From Odiellus spinosus (taxonomy: Eukaryota > Arthropoda > Arachnida > Opiliones > Phalangiidae), in NCBI GenBank assembly GCA_963920705.1, contig CAWUCO010000211.1, positions 1 to 64,000 on the forward strand: 64,000 nt of DNA, in the 5' to 3' direction. Positions 11,231 through 23,520 of the stretch are shown here, piece by piece (position 1 is the stretch's first letter; the number at the start of each line of letters is the position of its first letter). Under the pieces are notes generated by a model. It was not told where the DNA came from, ran no database searches, and worked only from the letters and a program-made list of their open reading frames with translations. The position numbers and the translations under genes are program-made.

Positions 11231-12020
11231 TATCGATCTATATATGTTTCATGTAATAAACACTGTAATTTGTTTTACCTTCAAATTAAAACACTTTATC
11301 CGTTTTATGGTTTCAAGTATTCATGTGATAATCATTGTAGTTTTACCCCTCAAATTAAAACATTTTATCCGTTTGTTGGTTTCAAGTAATCACCGCTATG
11401 TGATAAAACGCTTTATTTGATATATCTAATGTCTATGATGTAATGGTCAGTGTATCTTACATATAGAAATAAAACATTGCTTACTTTGATTTAGTTAAAA
11501 AACTACAAAACTTTATCAGTTTGCAAGTTTCAAGAAATCAACGGTAGGTGAAAAAACGTTTGGTTTAATATATCCAATGTAATAAATGTATTGTTGTATA
11601 TATGTTTCATATGGTTATCACCGTTGTATACTTTGATTTACCTCTCAAAAATAAACTTTTCTCAGTTTACTTGTTTACAAGATATTACCGGTAGGTAAAA
11701 AACTCGTTATTTGATATATCCAAAGTTGTTATTGTAATGTTCAATGTATCTCACATATGTTAAAAATGTTGTTTTCCTTTGATTTTTACTTCTCAGAAAA
11801 TGAAAAAACTTCTCGATTTGGTCTGTTTTCAAGATATTTCCACCAGCTGCATAACGCTTTGTTTCATATTACCAATGCTATTGTTAAATTTTCAATATAC
11901 GTATTATATGGTAATCAACGTTGTTTCCTCAGTTTGTGTGTTTCAAGATACCTCCGCTAGGTGCATAACGCTTGGTTTGATATCCCAATGTTATTGATGT
12001 TATTGAGTTTAGCTCTCAAA
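11231..12020 (+). repeat. About 150-bp satellite units, left arm, second block
   Basis: Resumes the CACC-N4-GGTG-type units with cores near 11,390, 11,530, 11,690, 11,840 and 11,950. The units are more diverged than within most satellites. No coding potential beyond short chance frames. Confidence 0.75.
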
Positions 12021-12189
12021 GTTTTCATCAGTATTAAGATATGATTGCCTTTTTTAAAACGTAAGATTAATTATAACCTCCCTTTGATGTTTACCTAATG
12101 TTGAATTTCATAAGTTTTTACCATTATTGTTCTTTTAAAATTCAATTGGTTACAGTCTACCTTTGTTGATTAACCTTATTATTTATCAG

Positions 12190-12632
12190 GTATTTCACAA
12201 TCTCTACCATAACTATGACTAAGATTCGTTTTAACAATCATAGACAGATTTATCAGGTTTTAGGAGGAATAAAATAGATTGATTTCAGCCTCACTTTGTT
12301 GTTTACAGTCTCTAGCATTACTATGGTTAAGGTTTGTTTTAACAAGCATAAACAGATTTATCAGGTTTTAAGAGGAATAAAATAGAATGATTTCAATCTC
12401 ACTTTGTTGTTTAAAGTCTCTAGCATTACTATGGCTAGGGTTTGTTTTAACAAGCATAGACAGATTTATCGGGTTTTAGGAGGAATAAAATAGAATGATT
12501 TCAACCTCACTTTGTTGTTTACAGTCTCTAGCATTACTATGGCTAGGGTTTGTTTTAACAAGCATAGACAGATTTATCAAGTTTTAAGAGGAATAAAATA
12601 GAATGATTTCAGCCTCACTTTGTTGTTAAGCT
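12190..12632 (+). repeat. Tandem array of a 108-bp unit (4 copies)
   Basis: CTAGCATTACTATGG recurs at 12,312, 12,420 and about 12,528, and a diverged form at about 12,204. Each unit includes ACAGATTTATCAGG and AGGAATAAAATAGA. The right arm has about one unit (19,700-19,815) plus a diverged neighbour, so the array has expanded only on the left. Confidence 0.85.
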
Positions 12633-12749
12633 ATTCTGACTTTTGTATTTCTTTCATTTAACGCTAGGTCTGACTTTATTGAAAATACTAATGTTTATTT
12701 TTGCTCCTTTTTCAGTCTATCAATTTTCCTACCAATGCTTGATTCAAGC

Positions 12750-13890
12750 TATGATCCCGTAAGGAGACTAGGGTTTTGAAATTTTTTACCTCTTTCTGAC
12801 TTTTGTAGTTCTCTATTCTCTCGCTAGGTTTAGTTAAATTGTTTATCATCCTTCCCTACCCAGACTAAGAAATGCCTGGTTTACACTCTCCCTTTGTTGA
12901 CACCTCCGGCTGATTCTTGTAGCTCTCTCATCAGGAGACTAGGGTTTTAAAATTGTTGTTTACCTCTTTCTGACTTGTGTAGTTCTCTATTCTCTCGCTA
13001 GGTCTAGTTAAATTGTTTATCATCCTTCCTTACACAGACTAAGGAATTAGAAATGCCTGGTTTACACTCTCCCTTTGTTGACACCTCCGGCTGATTCTTG
13101 TAGCTCTCTCATCAGGAGACTAGGGTTTTAAAATTGTTGTTTACCTCTTTCTGACTTGTGTAGTTCTCTATTCTCTCGCTAGGTCTAGTTAAATTGTTTA
13201 TCATCCTTCCTTACACAGACTAAGGAATTAGAAATGCCTGGTTTACACTCTCCCTTTGTTGACACCTCCGGCTGATTCTTGTAGCTCTCTCATCAGGAGA
13301 CTAGGGTTTTAAAATTGTTGTTTACCTCTTTCTGACTTGTGTAGTTCTCTATTCTCTCGCTAGGTTTAGTTAAATTGTTTATCATCCTTCCCTACCCAGA
13401 TTAAGGAATTAGAAATGCCTGGTTTTACACTCTCCCTTTGTTGACACCTCCGGCTGATTCTTGTAGCTCTCTCATCAGGAGACTAGGGTTTTAAAATTGT
13501 TGTTTACCTCTTTCTGACTTGTGTAGTTCTCTATTCTCTCGCTAGGTTTAGTTAAATTGTTTATCATCCTTCCCTACCCAGATTAAGGAATTAGAAATGC
13601 CTGGTTTTACACTCTCCCTTTGTTGACACCTCCGGCTGATTCTTGTAGCTCTCTCATCAGGAGACTAGGGTTTTAAAATTGTTGTTTACCTCTTTCTGAC
13701 TTGTGTAGTTCTCTATTCTCTCGCTAGGTTTAGTTAAATTGTTTATCATCCTTCCCTACCCAGACTAAGGAATTAGAAATGCCTGGCTTTACACTCTCCC
13801 TTTGTTGACACCTCCGGCTGATTCTTGTAGCTCTCTCATCAGGAGACTAGGGTTTTAAAATTGTTGTTTACCTCTTTCTGACTTGTGTAG
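12750..13890 (+). repeat. Tandem array of a 181-182-bp unit (6 near-identical copies plus a diverged one)
   Basis: TCAGGAGACTAGGG recurs at 12,931, 13,112, 13,293, 13,475, 13,657 and 13,839, and a diverged unit begins near 12,755. Copies are nearly identical, far more so than the 150-bp units. The array has no counterpart in the right arm, so it amplified after the arms formed. Confidence 0.93.
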
Positions 13891-14109
13891 CTCCTCAGTG
13901 GCTATCTTAAAAAGGGTTAAGAAATCAGGATCATTAGATGATGGATTTCAGTTTCCCTTTGTTGTTTACATCTTTCTAACTTTCGTAGTTCTTTCACTTG
14001 GTCTAGCTTAATTGATTGGCTTTTCACGCCATAACCATGGAATGAGAAATACCTAACTTTAGAGTTTCAGTCTCCCTTTGTTTACCTGTCAAACTTTGAT
14101 GAATTAATG

Positions 14110-14376
14110 TCATTTTGACGAGTGACCTGTTAAACTTTGATGGATGAGCGTCAGAGACCTTTCTAGCTATTTTTCCGCTCATGCCTGGCCAAAGCCATGA
14201 TTCAGCGAAAAAACGTTTCAGTCTCCCTTTGAAGAGACTTTATTCTCCCTTTGTTGTTGATTGGTTTACCTGTTGATCTATTTACCTGTCAAACTGTGAT
14301 GGATAACCGTCAGAGACCTTTCTAGCTATTTTTTCCGCTCATGCCTGGCCAAAGCTATGATTCAGCGAAAAGCGAT
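14110..14376 (+). repeat. Two direct copies of an about 93-bp unit
   Basis: The segment from ACTTTGATGGAT-like sequence through GTCAGAGACCTTTCTAG to CATGATTCAGCGAAAA occurs at about 14,130-14,210 and again at about 14,295-14,372. The right arm lacks it. Confidence 0.8.
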
Positions 14377-14412
14377 CGCAGCGCCACTGGTGAGGAATGC
14401 GGGAGTTAGCTC

Positions 14413-16180
14413 GAAGTGGGGGTTATTACTACTCGGGTCGATTTTATTTCGTCGCCATTCTTTTCTATTGCAAGAAGATGAGCTGTACTTTTACGATAAA
14501 AACCGCGCGAAAGAGACCTTATTACTCGGAATGCCAGAACGCGCGAGAATCAACCGTAGCGCTTTACTATAGCGCTATGACGCATTTATCGCAGAAAATT
14601 TTTATATTAAATATTTCGAAAATTGGCGACTCTAAAATAGGTACAGTCGCGATCAAACGTTTCAGGTCGATTTTATTTCGTCGCCATTTTTTTCTATTGC
14701 ACGAAGATGAGCGGTTAAAGGCTTTTTGGAAAGCGTAGAGTCAGGAAAATATTATATCACAATTCCATTCTAATGACTTTATTTTTTCTGACCCTAGGTG
14801 CTAAAAACCAGGAGACCCCGGTAATGACCTAATGATGAAATATTGGTATACAGTTGAGAGTAATCTCGTTAAACGCAGCTTTAAGAGCAGAGATCATATG
14901 TGTTTTAAAAATCAAAATAAGGTCATTAGGAACAGAGTTACAAGAGACATAGTTTTGCTAAAATCTTCATATTTGAAGCCTAATGTTACTTCGATACAAA
15001 TAAGAAAACAAGCGTTGCCAAGCTTAGGAGAGTAAATATGAATCACTTTTTCTTCTGTCCCACTGGGTTCAATATCATTCAACCGATACCCTTCCCATTC
15101 AACAGTGAATCCCGCACTCTGGTGGATTTTGGATTAGATTGTTAAAATATGAAGATATGAAAACTCTAAACAATCTCACGAGTAATTTGTGGTTAATTAT
15201 TAAATTTACATTAGGCTCGAAGACATTTCTAATTTTATTTAAATGAGTCAATTACTGATGCCAAGATCTATGCAAAGACTTAGTCGTTGATTACGACATC
15301 ATGACACTGAGTTACAGCCAGCCCCTGCGCTCGCACCGTTAAGCCTCGATTCATTAATAATTACCCTATAGATAAATGGCGCATGCATTTTCGGTCCTTA
15401 TATAACCCGCAAAAGGCTTAGCGTTTATACTACTACTGAGCAGACACCCAGTTTTTATATAACGAATCAAGAGCACAAAGAAGGTATTAACATGTATATT
15501 CTAATAATGACGTTTCAACTCACTTAAAATATATAGTTAAACTAAAATAGTTTATGTGGTCGGTCAATTAGTAATATCGTGCCTGTCGATTAGAAAAATA
15601 CAAAACCCGCCGTTAATCGAATTCCGTCAAAATCTTCGACGGAATCTCTTATCTTTTCAATTTAGTTCAATGGGATTCGATCCAATGAGATAACACCAAA
15701 ATGCTCCGGGGTCATCCATAAAAGTTTAAATTAGAGTGTTAATGATTACTAATTAGAGTGTTAATGATTACTAATTAGAGTGTTAATGATTACTAATTAG
15801 AGTGTTAATGATTACTAAAGAGACGCTACTCTGACTTATAAGAAAGTGACCATCGACGTAAGTTGATCAAGGACATTAATGTTAAGTTCTTGCATAATCC
15901 GCTTGGAGGCAAACCCATGCGGTCAATTAAAATGTCTTTCGCTACACAACAATAAACGTAGAGCCACTAACTACATGGAAGGTGGGGTAGGGTAAGAGAG
16001 GTGGGATAGGATTTGTTATATTTTTTCCCTAGTGATATTTCGCCTATTGTAAATGATACAATTACGTTGTTATCAGGTTGCTTTGTCCATTTAAATGGTA
16101 TCCAAATTTTATTAACCATAATCAAATTAACTTTTTATAAACTGCTAAATTTACTAAACATATTTAAATAATTGTTTAAA
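14413..16180. other. Inner segment, left part: no gene recognised
   Basis: Contains a direct repeat of about 50 bp (GTCGATTTTATTTCGTCGCC at 14,437 and again at 14,667) and otherwise unremarkable AT-rich sequence. Reading frames here (for example 14,397-14,738 and 14,832-15,035) resemble no family I know and lack the features of genes. The 22-bp repeat at 15,731 is listed separately. Confidence 0.5.
15731..15818 (+). repeat. 22-bp minisatellite, four exact copies
   Basis: TTAGAGTGTTAATGATTACTAA is repeated four times without visible change, starting at 15,731, 15,753, 15,775 and 15,797. Confidence 0.95.
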
Positions 16181-16184
16181 ATTA

Positions 16185-16870
16185 ATATTTTAACCAGTAT
16201 CCTCGCTTTTGGAAAACCTCCGCCATTCTTCTTGGTAATGTCTGGTGATAAGAAGCCCACAACTCTTCATCTAATTTCAATTCTTGCCAGGCATTGTGGA
16301 CGGCTTCGAGTAGTTTATCTGGAAAATTCGAACCATCTCAGCCAAGACATTTTCAATAGGATTCATGTCATGACCTTTGGCTGGCCAGTCCATTATCTAG
16401 AAGAGTTAAAACAATAAACTTAGCCTTTTAAAACTATGTTGGGAAAGATCTTACCCTAAAGCCTTATTTTCATGGTCGCTTGTAAGCTAAATTTTTACAC
16501 GCTACACGCGCATATCTAAACGAAACAGATATTTCACGCGCACGCCATAGCTTCGAGCGCTGGTAAATTACGAGCGAAAAAAATACGCTAGCAATTTCTC
16601 CACGCTAATTCTAACGTACACGCGACCATGAAAACGGGGCTTAAATCCATTTACTCTCCCGAATCGCTTCAACGCCGCTGTCGCTCGGCGAGCAGTGTGA
16701 ATCGCCGATCGGTCGTGTATGAAAACGAAGTTGCCATCCGGGAACCTTTCCATAAAGCCTGGTACGCAATTGTTTTCGAGCATTTTAACGTATCGGTCAG
16801 CGTTATTACGTCTTTCAATGCGAATAACGCATTCCGAGCTAATTGCCGACATCCAGCCCCATACGTCCAC
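16185..16870 (-). pseudogene. Tc1/mariner-like transposase remnant (-), split by a MITE
   Basis: The minus strand from 16,870 encodes VWGWMSA and, further on, FIHDRSAIHTA, which matches the second catalytic Asp region of Tc1-like transposases (usual form QQDNAPIHTA). After an insertion at about 16,465-16,645 the frame resumes with WPAKGHDMNPIEN, the usual third-acid block, followed by A-E-M-V-R. After a frameshift near 16,310 it reaches a typical C-terminus with a WASYHQTLPRRMAEVF-like stretch and a KRGYWLKY end at about 16,185. The N-terminal helix-turn-helix half is absent. Clearly inactive. Confidence 0.8.
16465..16645. mobile_element. Small MITE inserted in the Tc1-like remnant
   Basis: About 180 bp with imperfect inverted ends: TTTTCATGGTCGCTTGTAAG on the left against TTTTCATGGTCGCGTGTACG read inward from the right. 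It interrupts the transposase between its second and third acidic blocks, so it is younger than the host copy. Confidence 0.65.
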
Positions 16871-16914
16871 GGTAAATGGATTTACCGTGTAAATGAATTT
16901 GGGTACGATTTTTC

Positions 16915-17080
16915 CCCAACAGAGTTTTAAACGGCTTAGTATATTGTTTTAACTCTTTTGGCCAGCCAAGGGTCAGGACTTGAATCCTATTGATAGTATC
17001 TGGGCTGAGATGGTTCGAATTGTCAGCCACGAAATCTTGTCAGATCGTGAAGATCGCGATTATAGTTCAACCTAACGTTT
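16915..17080 (+). pseudogene. Second Tc1-like transposase fragment (+), inverted relative to the first
   Basis: The plus strand reads WPAKGQDLNPIDSIWAEMVR and then continues for about 15 residues before similarity is lost. The flank AGTTTTAAACGGCTTAGT is shared, inverted, with 16,420-16,450. Only the third-acid region remains. Together with the fragment at 16,185-16,870 it forms an inverted pair centred near 16,670, close to the symmetry axis of the large inverted repeat. Confidence 0.75.
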
Positions 17081-17650
17081 TAAAAGAAAATTTAAATTTA
17101 ATATCTGTCACTTCAGACATCCGAAATCGTAACATATCCTTCTGGGTCTTTGTTAACAAAGACATATTTGATTTTAGGATCTATGGAGCTGGATCAAATT
17201 GATCAAGCTTTAAACCCATTAAAATTGATTTTTGCAATTAACTAAATTAACTAATTTGAAGAAAATGAATTAACTTAGCTCGCAGTCTCGCACCAGACGT
17301 CAAGGCGAGCTCAATGCCAACTTTATGCAACTCCATAGAAGCTAATGAATGTTTTGATCCGAGCCACCAGCTATATATGGCTTTATGGCGTTTACAAGCG
17401 TCAGACGCGTATAGTTTTTGCAGCGGGCTTGAGCATCTTGTCGTATCTATACCTTATATAGTGGTTCCGGGACAGACGAAGAAGGACGCTGTACGAGAAG
17501 ACAGTCTCTCATTTCAGGTTGGTATTTATAGCGCTCTCATTAATTCATTGGAACGCCGACTTCGAATGGACTCGATCCTAGACCGAGAGTATTCTTTAAT
17601 ACCATCCAGGCGGAAACCAAACCAGATTAGCCGCAACACACAGGGCATTT
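17081..17650. other. No gene recognised
   Basis: AT-rich. A frame at 17,314-17,682 (122 codons) runs into the MITE that follows and resembles no family I know; I regard it as chance. Confidence 0.4.
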
Positions 17651-17985
17651 CGAGCTCTGGTGGGTTCTATGGGTCATTTTAAAACGAAAATATAGTATAA
17701 CGTTTTGTCATACGGGGCGTAGTTTAAGAGCTACGAAATGAATCATGCGCGGATGATCCCTTAACGTGCATTAATAAACGGATACTCAATAATAAAATAC
17801 GCGCGCGCTTTAAAATATCAGCTAAATCATTATGCGTATTTTATCATTAAATAAACGTTTATTTATGTACCTTACGGGGTCGTCCGCGCGTGATTCATTT
17901 CTTAGCTCTTAAACGATGCCCCGTACGACAAAACGTCATAGAACATTTTCGTCTGAAAATGACCCGTAGAACCAACTGTAGCTCG
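17651..17985. mobile_element. MITE, about 335 bp with about 130-bp inverted ends
   Basis: The left arm, from CGAGCTCTGGTGGGTTCTA through ACGTTTTGTCATACGGGGC to AATAAACG, is mirrored by the right arm ending ACCAACTGTAGCTCG at 17,985. An inner stem (AAAATACGC/GCGTATTTT) shortens the loop further. No coding sequence. Confidence 0.88.
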
Positions 17986-19554
17986 GTTCTACTACCATTT
18001 TCGAAACACCCTTTATATAGTTAAAGACTTCTCCATCTTCCGCGCCAATATGAGTATTCCTTGGTTGAAAGGTAAGCTTTAAGACAGTTCGACGGAATCT
18101 AGTGTTACCTACAGATAGAAAGTTAATTTATGAATTTTAATTAAACGGAAAAATGATTTTTTTACAGAGGGCTATCTAGAACCTTTTATTATGGAATTTA
18201 AATTAGGCATAATTAAAGATTTTAAAAAAATCGAACGCTTTTATTTCGTAATGTTGCAATGTTAATTATCTATCCTAGTTAGATGTGTCTAGTTAAATTA
18301 ATGGAAACCTTCCAAGTATTTCAAATACATTTAAACGGTTGCCGTTACGTTTGAAATACTCGGAAATTCCAGTTTTGGGTACTATGGGGTTTACTGGCCA
18401 GGAGCTCTATATACTAAGCCTATCCCCAGCTTGCTATACCGTCCTCGTATCAATCAAGTTCTTCCCTCTCAATTTCTCAATTTAAAGAAAATCCAAAATA
18501 TAAGTTTTGCCACAGTAAAAATGTTTTTGTTAAAGACTCGCTTGTATACTATACTGTATGTAAGTTTAGGGTGGGAAAAATAATCTCAACTGATACGAGT
18601 TTTACCAGGACCCTCTGATGAGATTCAAATAGTAAGAAAAGTTTGAAAAAGAAATGCACGTGTGACCACGTGTAAAAAGAGAGAAAAAGGTAGGGCTTGG
18701 CCCTCTTGTGGATTGTGTTTGAAAAAGAGAAGTGAGGGTTCAGAAGAAGGAGAGCTTGGACGAAAGGTGAACGCGAAAGGTCGAAATGTTGAACGGACGA
18801 CGAAAATAAAAAGGAAAGACCCCGCGAACGGAAAATCGGTTCGCGAAAAATAAAACTACGGCCGAATTGGTCCGAGATCGCTTTCGCGCTAAACCGGCTA
18901 ATGTCGGGATAACGAAACGAGTGAAACAAAAGAGACAACGGTTGTCCTAAAGGAAATGATTAAAATAGAAAATACGACGTTAATCTACGCTTGAGAACAT
19001 CAGGCCGCCAGGGATGACTTGCCCGCACCTACTAAGAGCCTCGCCAACGCCAAAGGACCTGCTAAGTTCCACCTAAAGTATAACAATTTGAATAAGAGAG
19101 AAGCTACGGGCTAGAGAAAGAGTATTAATTGTCTGTTAGAATGGAGTAATATGATGTGTTATGTTTTACTGTATATAGTTATGTTAACCAATCATTAAGA
19201 GTGTGAATATTATGATTTCAATTTTGTTTACATATTAAAAGTGGCAAACCTTATACCAAGGACTCATTGATATAAAATAATTTAAAATAACGCCTAGACA
19301 ACGATGACCAACAAGTAATAAATTAAATATACCCCTAAACAAAGAGTCTTCACCTAACCTAGATGTAAAGGGAAGGTGACAAGGTTTAGCTTGGCTCATT
19401 TAGCTGATTAGATGAAATACCCTTTTTGTTAGTGATAGAAATTACAGGCGTTAAGCAAGGTTTAAGTCTTACGGATATGTAATTTCGCTGCAATGTAGCT
19501 GTAGTCAGAAAGTCAGACCCATACAATTTATCGTAGTAGTAATATCATACAAGG
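17986..19554. other. Inner segment, right part: no gene recognised
   Basis: Includes a hairpin at 18,303-18,371 (arms around AGTATTTCAAA on both sides). The overlapping frames at 18,549-18,938 and 18,662-18,853 are low-complexity and look like chance. Nothing else is recognised. Confidence 0.45.
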
Positions 19555-20029
19555 GAGCTAACTCCCGCATTCCTCAACAGCGGCGCTGCGATCGCTTTTC
19601 GATGGATCAAATCAAGCATTGGTCGGAAAATTGTTAAAAAAGTGTCGTGATGTAATTCATCATCCCAACCCCACCCCCACCCTACACCCTACACCCTCAA
19701 TAGTAATGCTAGAAACTGTAGACAACAAAGTGAGGCTGAAATCATTCTATTTTATTCCTCTTAAACCTGATAAATCTTTCTATGCTTGTTAAAACGAACC
19801 TTACTCGTAGCAATGTTAGAGACTGTGAAATACCTGATAAATAATAAGGTTAATCGGCAAAGGTAGACTGAAACCAATTGAATTTTAAAAGAACAATAAT
19901 GGTAAAAACTTACGAAATTCTAAAATCAACATTAGGTAAACATCAAAGGGAGGGTATAATTAATCTAACGTTTTAAAAAAAGGCAATCATATCTTAATAC
20001 TTATGAAAACTTTGAGAGCTAAACTCAAT

Positions 20030-21560
20030 AACATTGGGATAGCAAACAAGCGTTATAACCTAGCGATAATGTCATGAAACAGACAAACTGACAAAGATTT
20101 TTATTTTGAGACTTAGATCAAAGTATACAATGGTATTTAACATATGAGTGGTATACAAAACAATACCATTGGAGATATCAAACCACGAGTTTTTCACCTA
20201 GCGGTGATAACTTCAAACAAGTAAACCGAAAATGTTTGGTTGTTTTTGAGAGGTAAATCTAAGCAAACTATTTGAGAGATATATTGTACAATACAGCAAT
20301 AGCATCAGAGATATCAAACCAAGGGTTTTTACACATAGCGGTGATTACTTGAAACCTGTAAACTGAGAAACTTTTATGCTTTCTGAGTAAATCAAAGTAA
20401 ACAATGGAAATTAACATATGAGAGGTATAAACAATAATACAACAACTACATTGGAGATATCAAACCACGCTTTTTTTCACCTAACCGAGATATCTTGAAA
20501 CAAAACAAAAACGAGAAGGTTTTATAGTTTTTTTATGAGGTAAATCAAAGTAAACAAGGTCTATTGCCATATGAGGGTATATTGAACAATACAACTGTAG
20601 CATTAGGGAAATAAAAAACAAGAGTTTTTCACCTGACGGAGATATCTTGAAACAAACAAAACGAGTAAGTTTTGTAGTATTTTGGGCAGTAAATCAAAGT
20701 AAACATTATTTATTTGCATATGAGGGTAATATTGAACAATACAACTTTAACATTGGCGATATCAAACCAAGCGTTTTTCACCTAGCGGAGATATCCTGAA
20801 ACAAACAATACGAGAAAATTTTGTAATTTTTATGGGAGGTAAATCAAAGTAAACAATGTCTATTACCATTTGAGAGGAATATTGAACAACACAACAATAA
20901 CCCTAGGGTATTAAACCAAGCGTTATGCAACCAGCGGTGGTATCTTGAAACACACAATCCGAGAAAACAACGTTTATTACCATATAATACGTATATTGAA
21001 ATTTAACAATATCATTGGTAATATGAAACAAAGCGTTATGCACCTAACGGAAATATCTTGAAAACACAAAATCGAGAAGTTTTTACCTACCGGTAATATC
21101 TTGAAAACAAGTAAAAGGAGAAAAGTTTATTTTGAGAGGTAAATCAAAGTAAACAACGGTGATAACCATATGAAGCATATATACAGCAATACATTGGATA
21201 TATTAAACCAAACGTTTTTCACCTAGCGTTGATTACTTGAAACCGGCAAACTGATAAAGTTTTGTAGTTTTTTTTAACTAAATCAAAATAAGCAATGTTT
21301 ATTTCCATATGTAAGATACACTGAGCATTACATCATAGGAATTGGGTATATCAAACGAAGCGTTTTATCACATATCGGTGATTACTTGAAACCAACAAAC
21401 GGCTAAAATGTTTTAGTTTGAGGGGTAAAGAAAACTACAATGATTATCACATGAATACTTGAAACCAACAAACGGATAAAGTGTTTTAATTTGAGGACAA
21501 AGCAAATTACAGTATATAGATCAATACAACTACAATAAAATTATGAAACACGAGTTCTTT
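20030..21560 (-). repeat. About 150-bp satellite units, right arm, first block
   Basis: At least eleven units with a core like CACCTAGCGGTGAT followed by CTTGAAAC, at about 20,050, 20,190, 20,330, 20,470, 20,620, 20,770, 20,920, 21,030, 21,080, 21,220 and 21,360. This is the inverted counterpart of 11,231-12,020, but with more units. Confidence 0.8.
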
Positions 21561-21629
21561 CACCTAGTGATAATATAATGAAAATATGAGGTATTTTCAC
21601 AGTATTAAATATATTTTATACATAAGAGA

Positions 21630-22330
21630 ATTAAAGTCGAAAAATTCCTATTATTCCAAAAGAGTATAAAGATCAACAATATTATGTAAATAGTCTATTA
21701 GCATAATCTCCATAGAGTTAAAGTTTCAAAAATATTTACGTGTAGAAGCTGAGGGTTTGTTGCATGGAACTAGAAGCCATCGAATGCAGACTTCAGCTAT
21801 TTCCAATACTACCAACGCCCTCAGAAATACCCAGACTTTATGGAAAAGGGAAGTCAAAAAAGTCCTATTATTACAAAAGAGTATACAGATGAACAGTATT
21901 ACATAAATAGTCTATTAGCATAATCTCATAGAGTTAAAGTTTCAAAAAATATTGACGTGTAGAAGCGGAGGGTTTGTTGAATGGTACTAGAAGACATCGA
22001 ATGCAGACTTCAGCTATTTCCAATACTACTAACGCCCTCAGAAATACCCAGACTTTAAGGAAAAGGGAAGTCAGAAAAAGTCATATTATTCCAAAAGAGT
22101 ATTGAGGGAGTTATATCGAGTACTGAAGCATTCTTCTTAATAGTCGTGTTTAAAGATCTATAGATCGAGAGTATGTTGTAAATACCCTATTAGCATAATC
22201 TCCATTGAGTTAAAGTTTCAAAAATATTTACGTGTTGAAGCGGAGGGTTTGTTGCATGGTACTATAAGACATCGAATACGAACTTCTATGATCAAACGAC
22301 ATAGAATTTGTGTTGCTTTCCAATGGAGAA
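21630..22330 (-). repeat. About 200-bp units, right arm
   Basis: Three units, each with ATATTTACGTGT or a near variant, followed by AGAAGC-GAGGGTTTGTTG and CATCGAATGCAGACTTCAGC. They mirror 10,600-11,230 in the left arm. Confidence 0.75.
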
Positions 22331-23520
22331 GGATGGTGGTCTTATAGTAAACTTCTCTATGCCCTTGAATAAAAATATTTCGTTGCGTTCTTATATTACG
22401 AAGAAATAACCCTTTGATAATTTTAAAAAACTCTATAGGGTGTAAAAAAATTCCAAGGCTAAAATCATTAATTATAAAAAGGCAAGCGTACTGTAGCGAG
22501 TGAGAAAATTATGAAATAACTTCGTGGGAAGATAAAAGCTCCCCAAGGTTAGCAAGAGGGATCTGGATTAATCATTTTAGAAATAACAGAACCGTAATAT
22601 GGCTAATGCTAAAAATCGTGGCTAGATATAGCCTAGTAAGACAAAAAATTTATTTATTATAATAAGAGCATTGGGGGGGGGGGGGTTATCAAACAAAGAG
22701 TTATGTAACAAGAGGTGATATTTTTAACACAGGTAAACCGAAAGAGGTTTTATTAGTTTCTTGTTCCTCTCAAATCCGAGTAAACAATGTTGATTTCCAT
22801 ATGAAACGTACATTGAACAATACAATAATAGCATTGGGATATGAAACCAAGCGTTAATCAACTAGCGGTGATATTTTGAAACAAGTAAATCGAGAGTTTT
22901 ATTTTTCAGAGGTAAATTAAACCACCTTGATTAACATAAGAGACGTACATTGAACAAAAAACCAATAATTGGATTGGAGATATGAATCAAGCGTTAATCA
23001 CCTAGCGGCAATAGTTTGAAACAGGTAAACCGAGAAAGTTTTTAATGGTCAGAGCTGAATCAAAGTAAACCACGTGGTTTACCATATGTGACGTACATTG
23101 AACAACACAATATTACCATAAGAGATATCTAACAAGCGTTATCCACCTAGCGGTTATATATTGTAACCAATAAACTTGAGAAAATTTGTATTTTTTCCAG
23201 AGTATAATCAAAATAGGCAACGTTGATATATATGAGTAAAATATTCAAAAATACATCAAGAACATTGGAAATATAAAAGTAAGCGTTATACGTCTTATGG
23301 TAACATGTTGAAACCGATAAACCGAAAACGATTTGTAATTTTGAGAAGGAAAATCAAAGTAAAAAACAACGCTAACTTTCAAATAACACGTACAATGAAT
23401 ATTTCAATAATAACATTGGAGGTATCAAACCAATCGTTAATCACCTAACGGTTATATCTTGAAACAGACAAACCGAGAAATTTTTTTATAGTATGTGGAC
23501 CATATTATTATCGAAGAAAG
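22331..23520 (-). repeat. Right arm: unique block, G13 run and second satellite block
   Basis: 22,331-22,672 mirrors 10,240-10,560 and has no gene. A run of 13 G occurs at 22,673-22,685, where the left arm has only a short GGG-type stretch. Six 150-bp units follow, with cores near 22,690, 22,850, 22,990, 23,140, 23,290 and 23,440. Confidence 0.75.

Noticed and set aside
14397-14738. 113-codon frame as a gene
   Set aside because: It overlaps another frame, crosses a direct repeat and shows no family resemblance.
17314-17682. 122-codon frame as a small gene
   Set aside because: It ends inside a MITE and has no conserved motif. Chance is the simplest reading.
18549-18938. Overlapping frames on both strands
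   Set aside because: Serine/phenylalanine-rich on one strand and lysine/arginine-rich on the other, as expected of purine-biased DNA.
9580-23490. CRISPR-like regularly spaced palindromic repeats
   Set aside because: The repeated unit is the full 150 bp with no unique spacers of constant length, and all other evidence is eukaryotic. It is a satellite.
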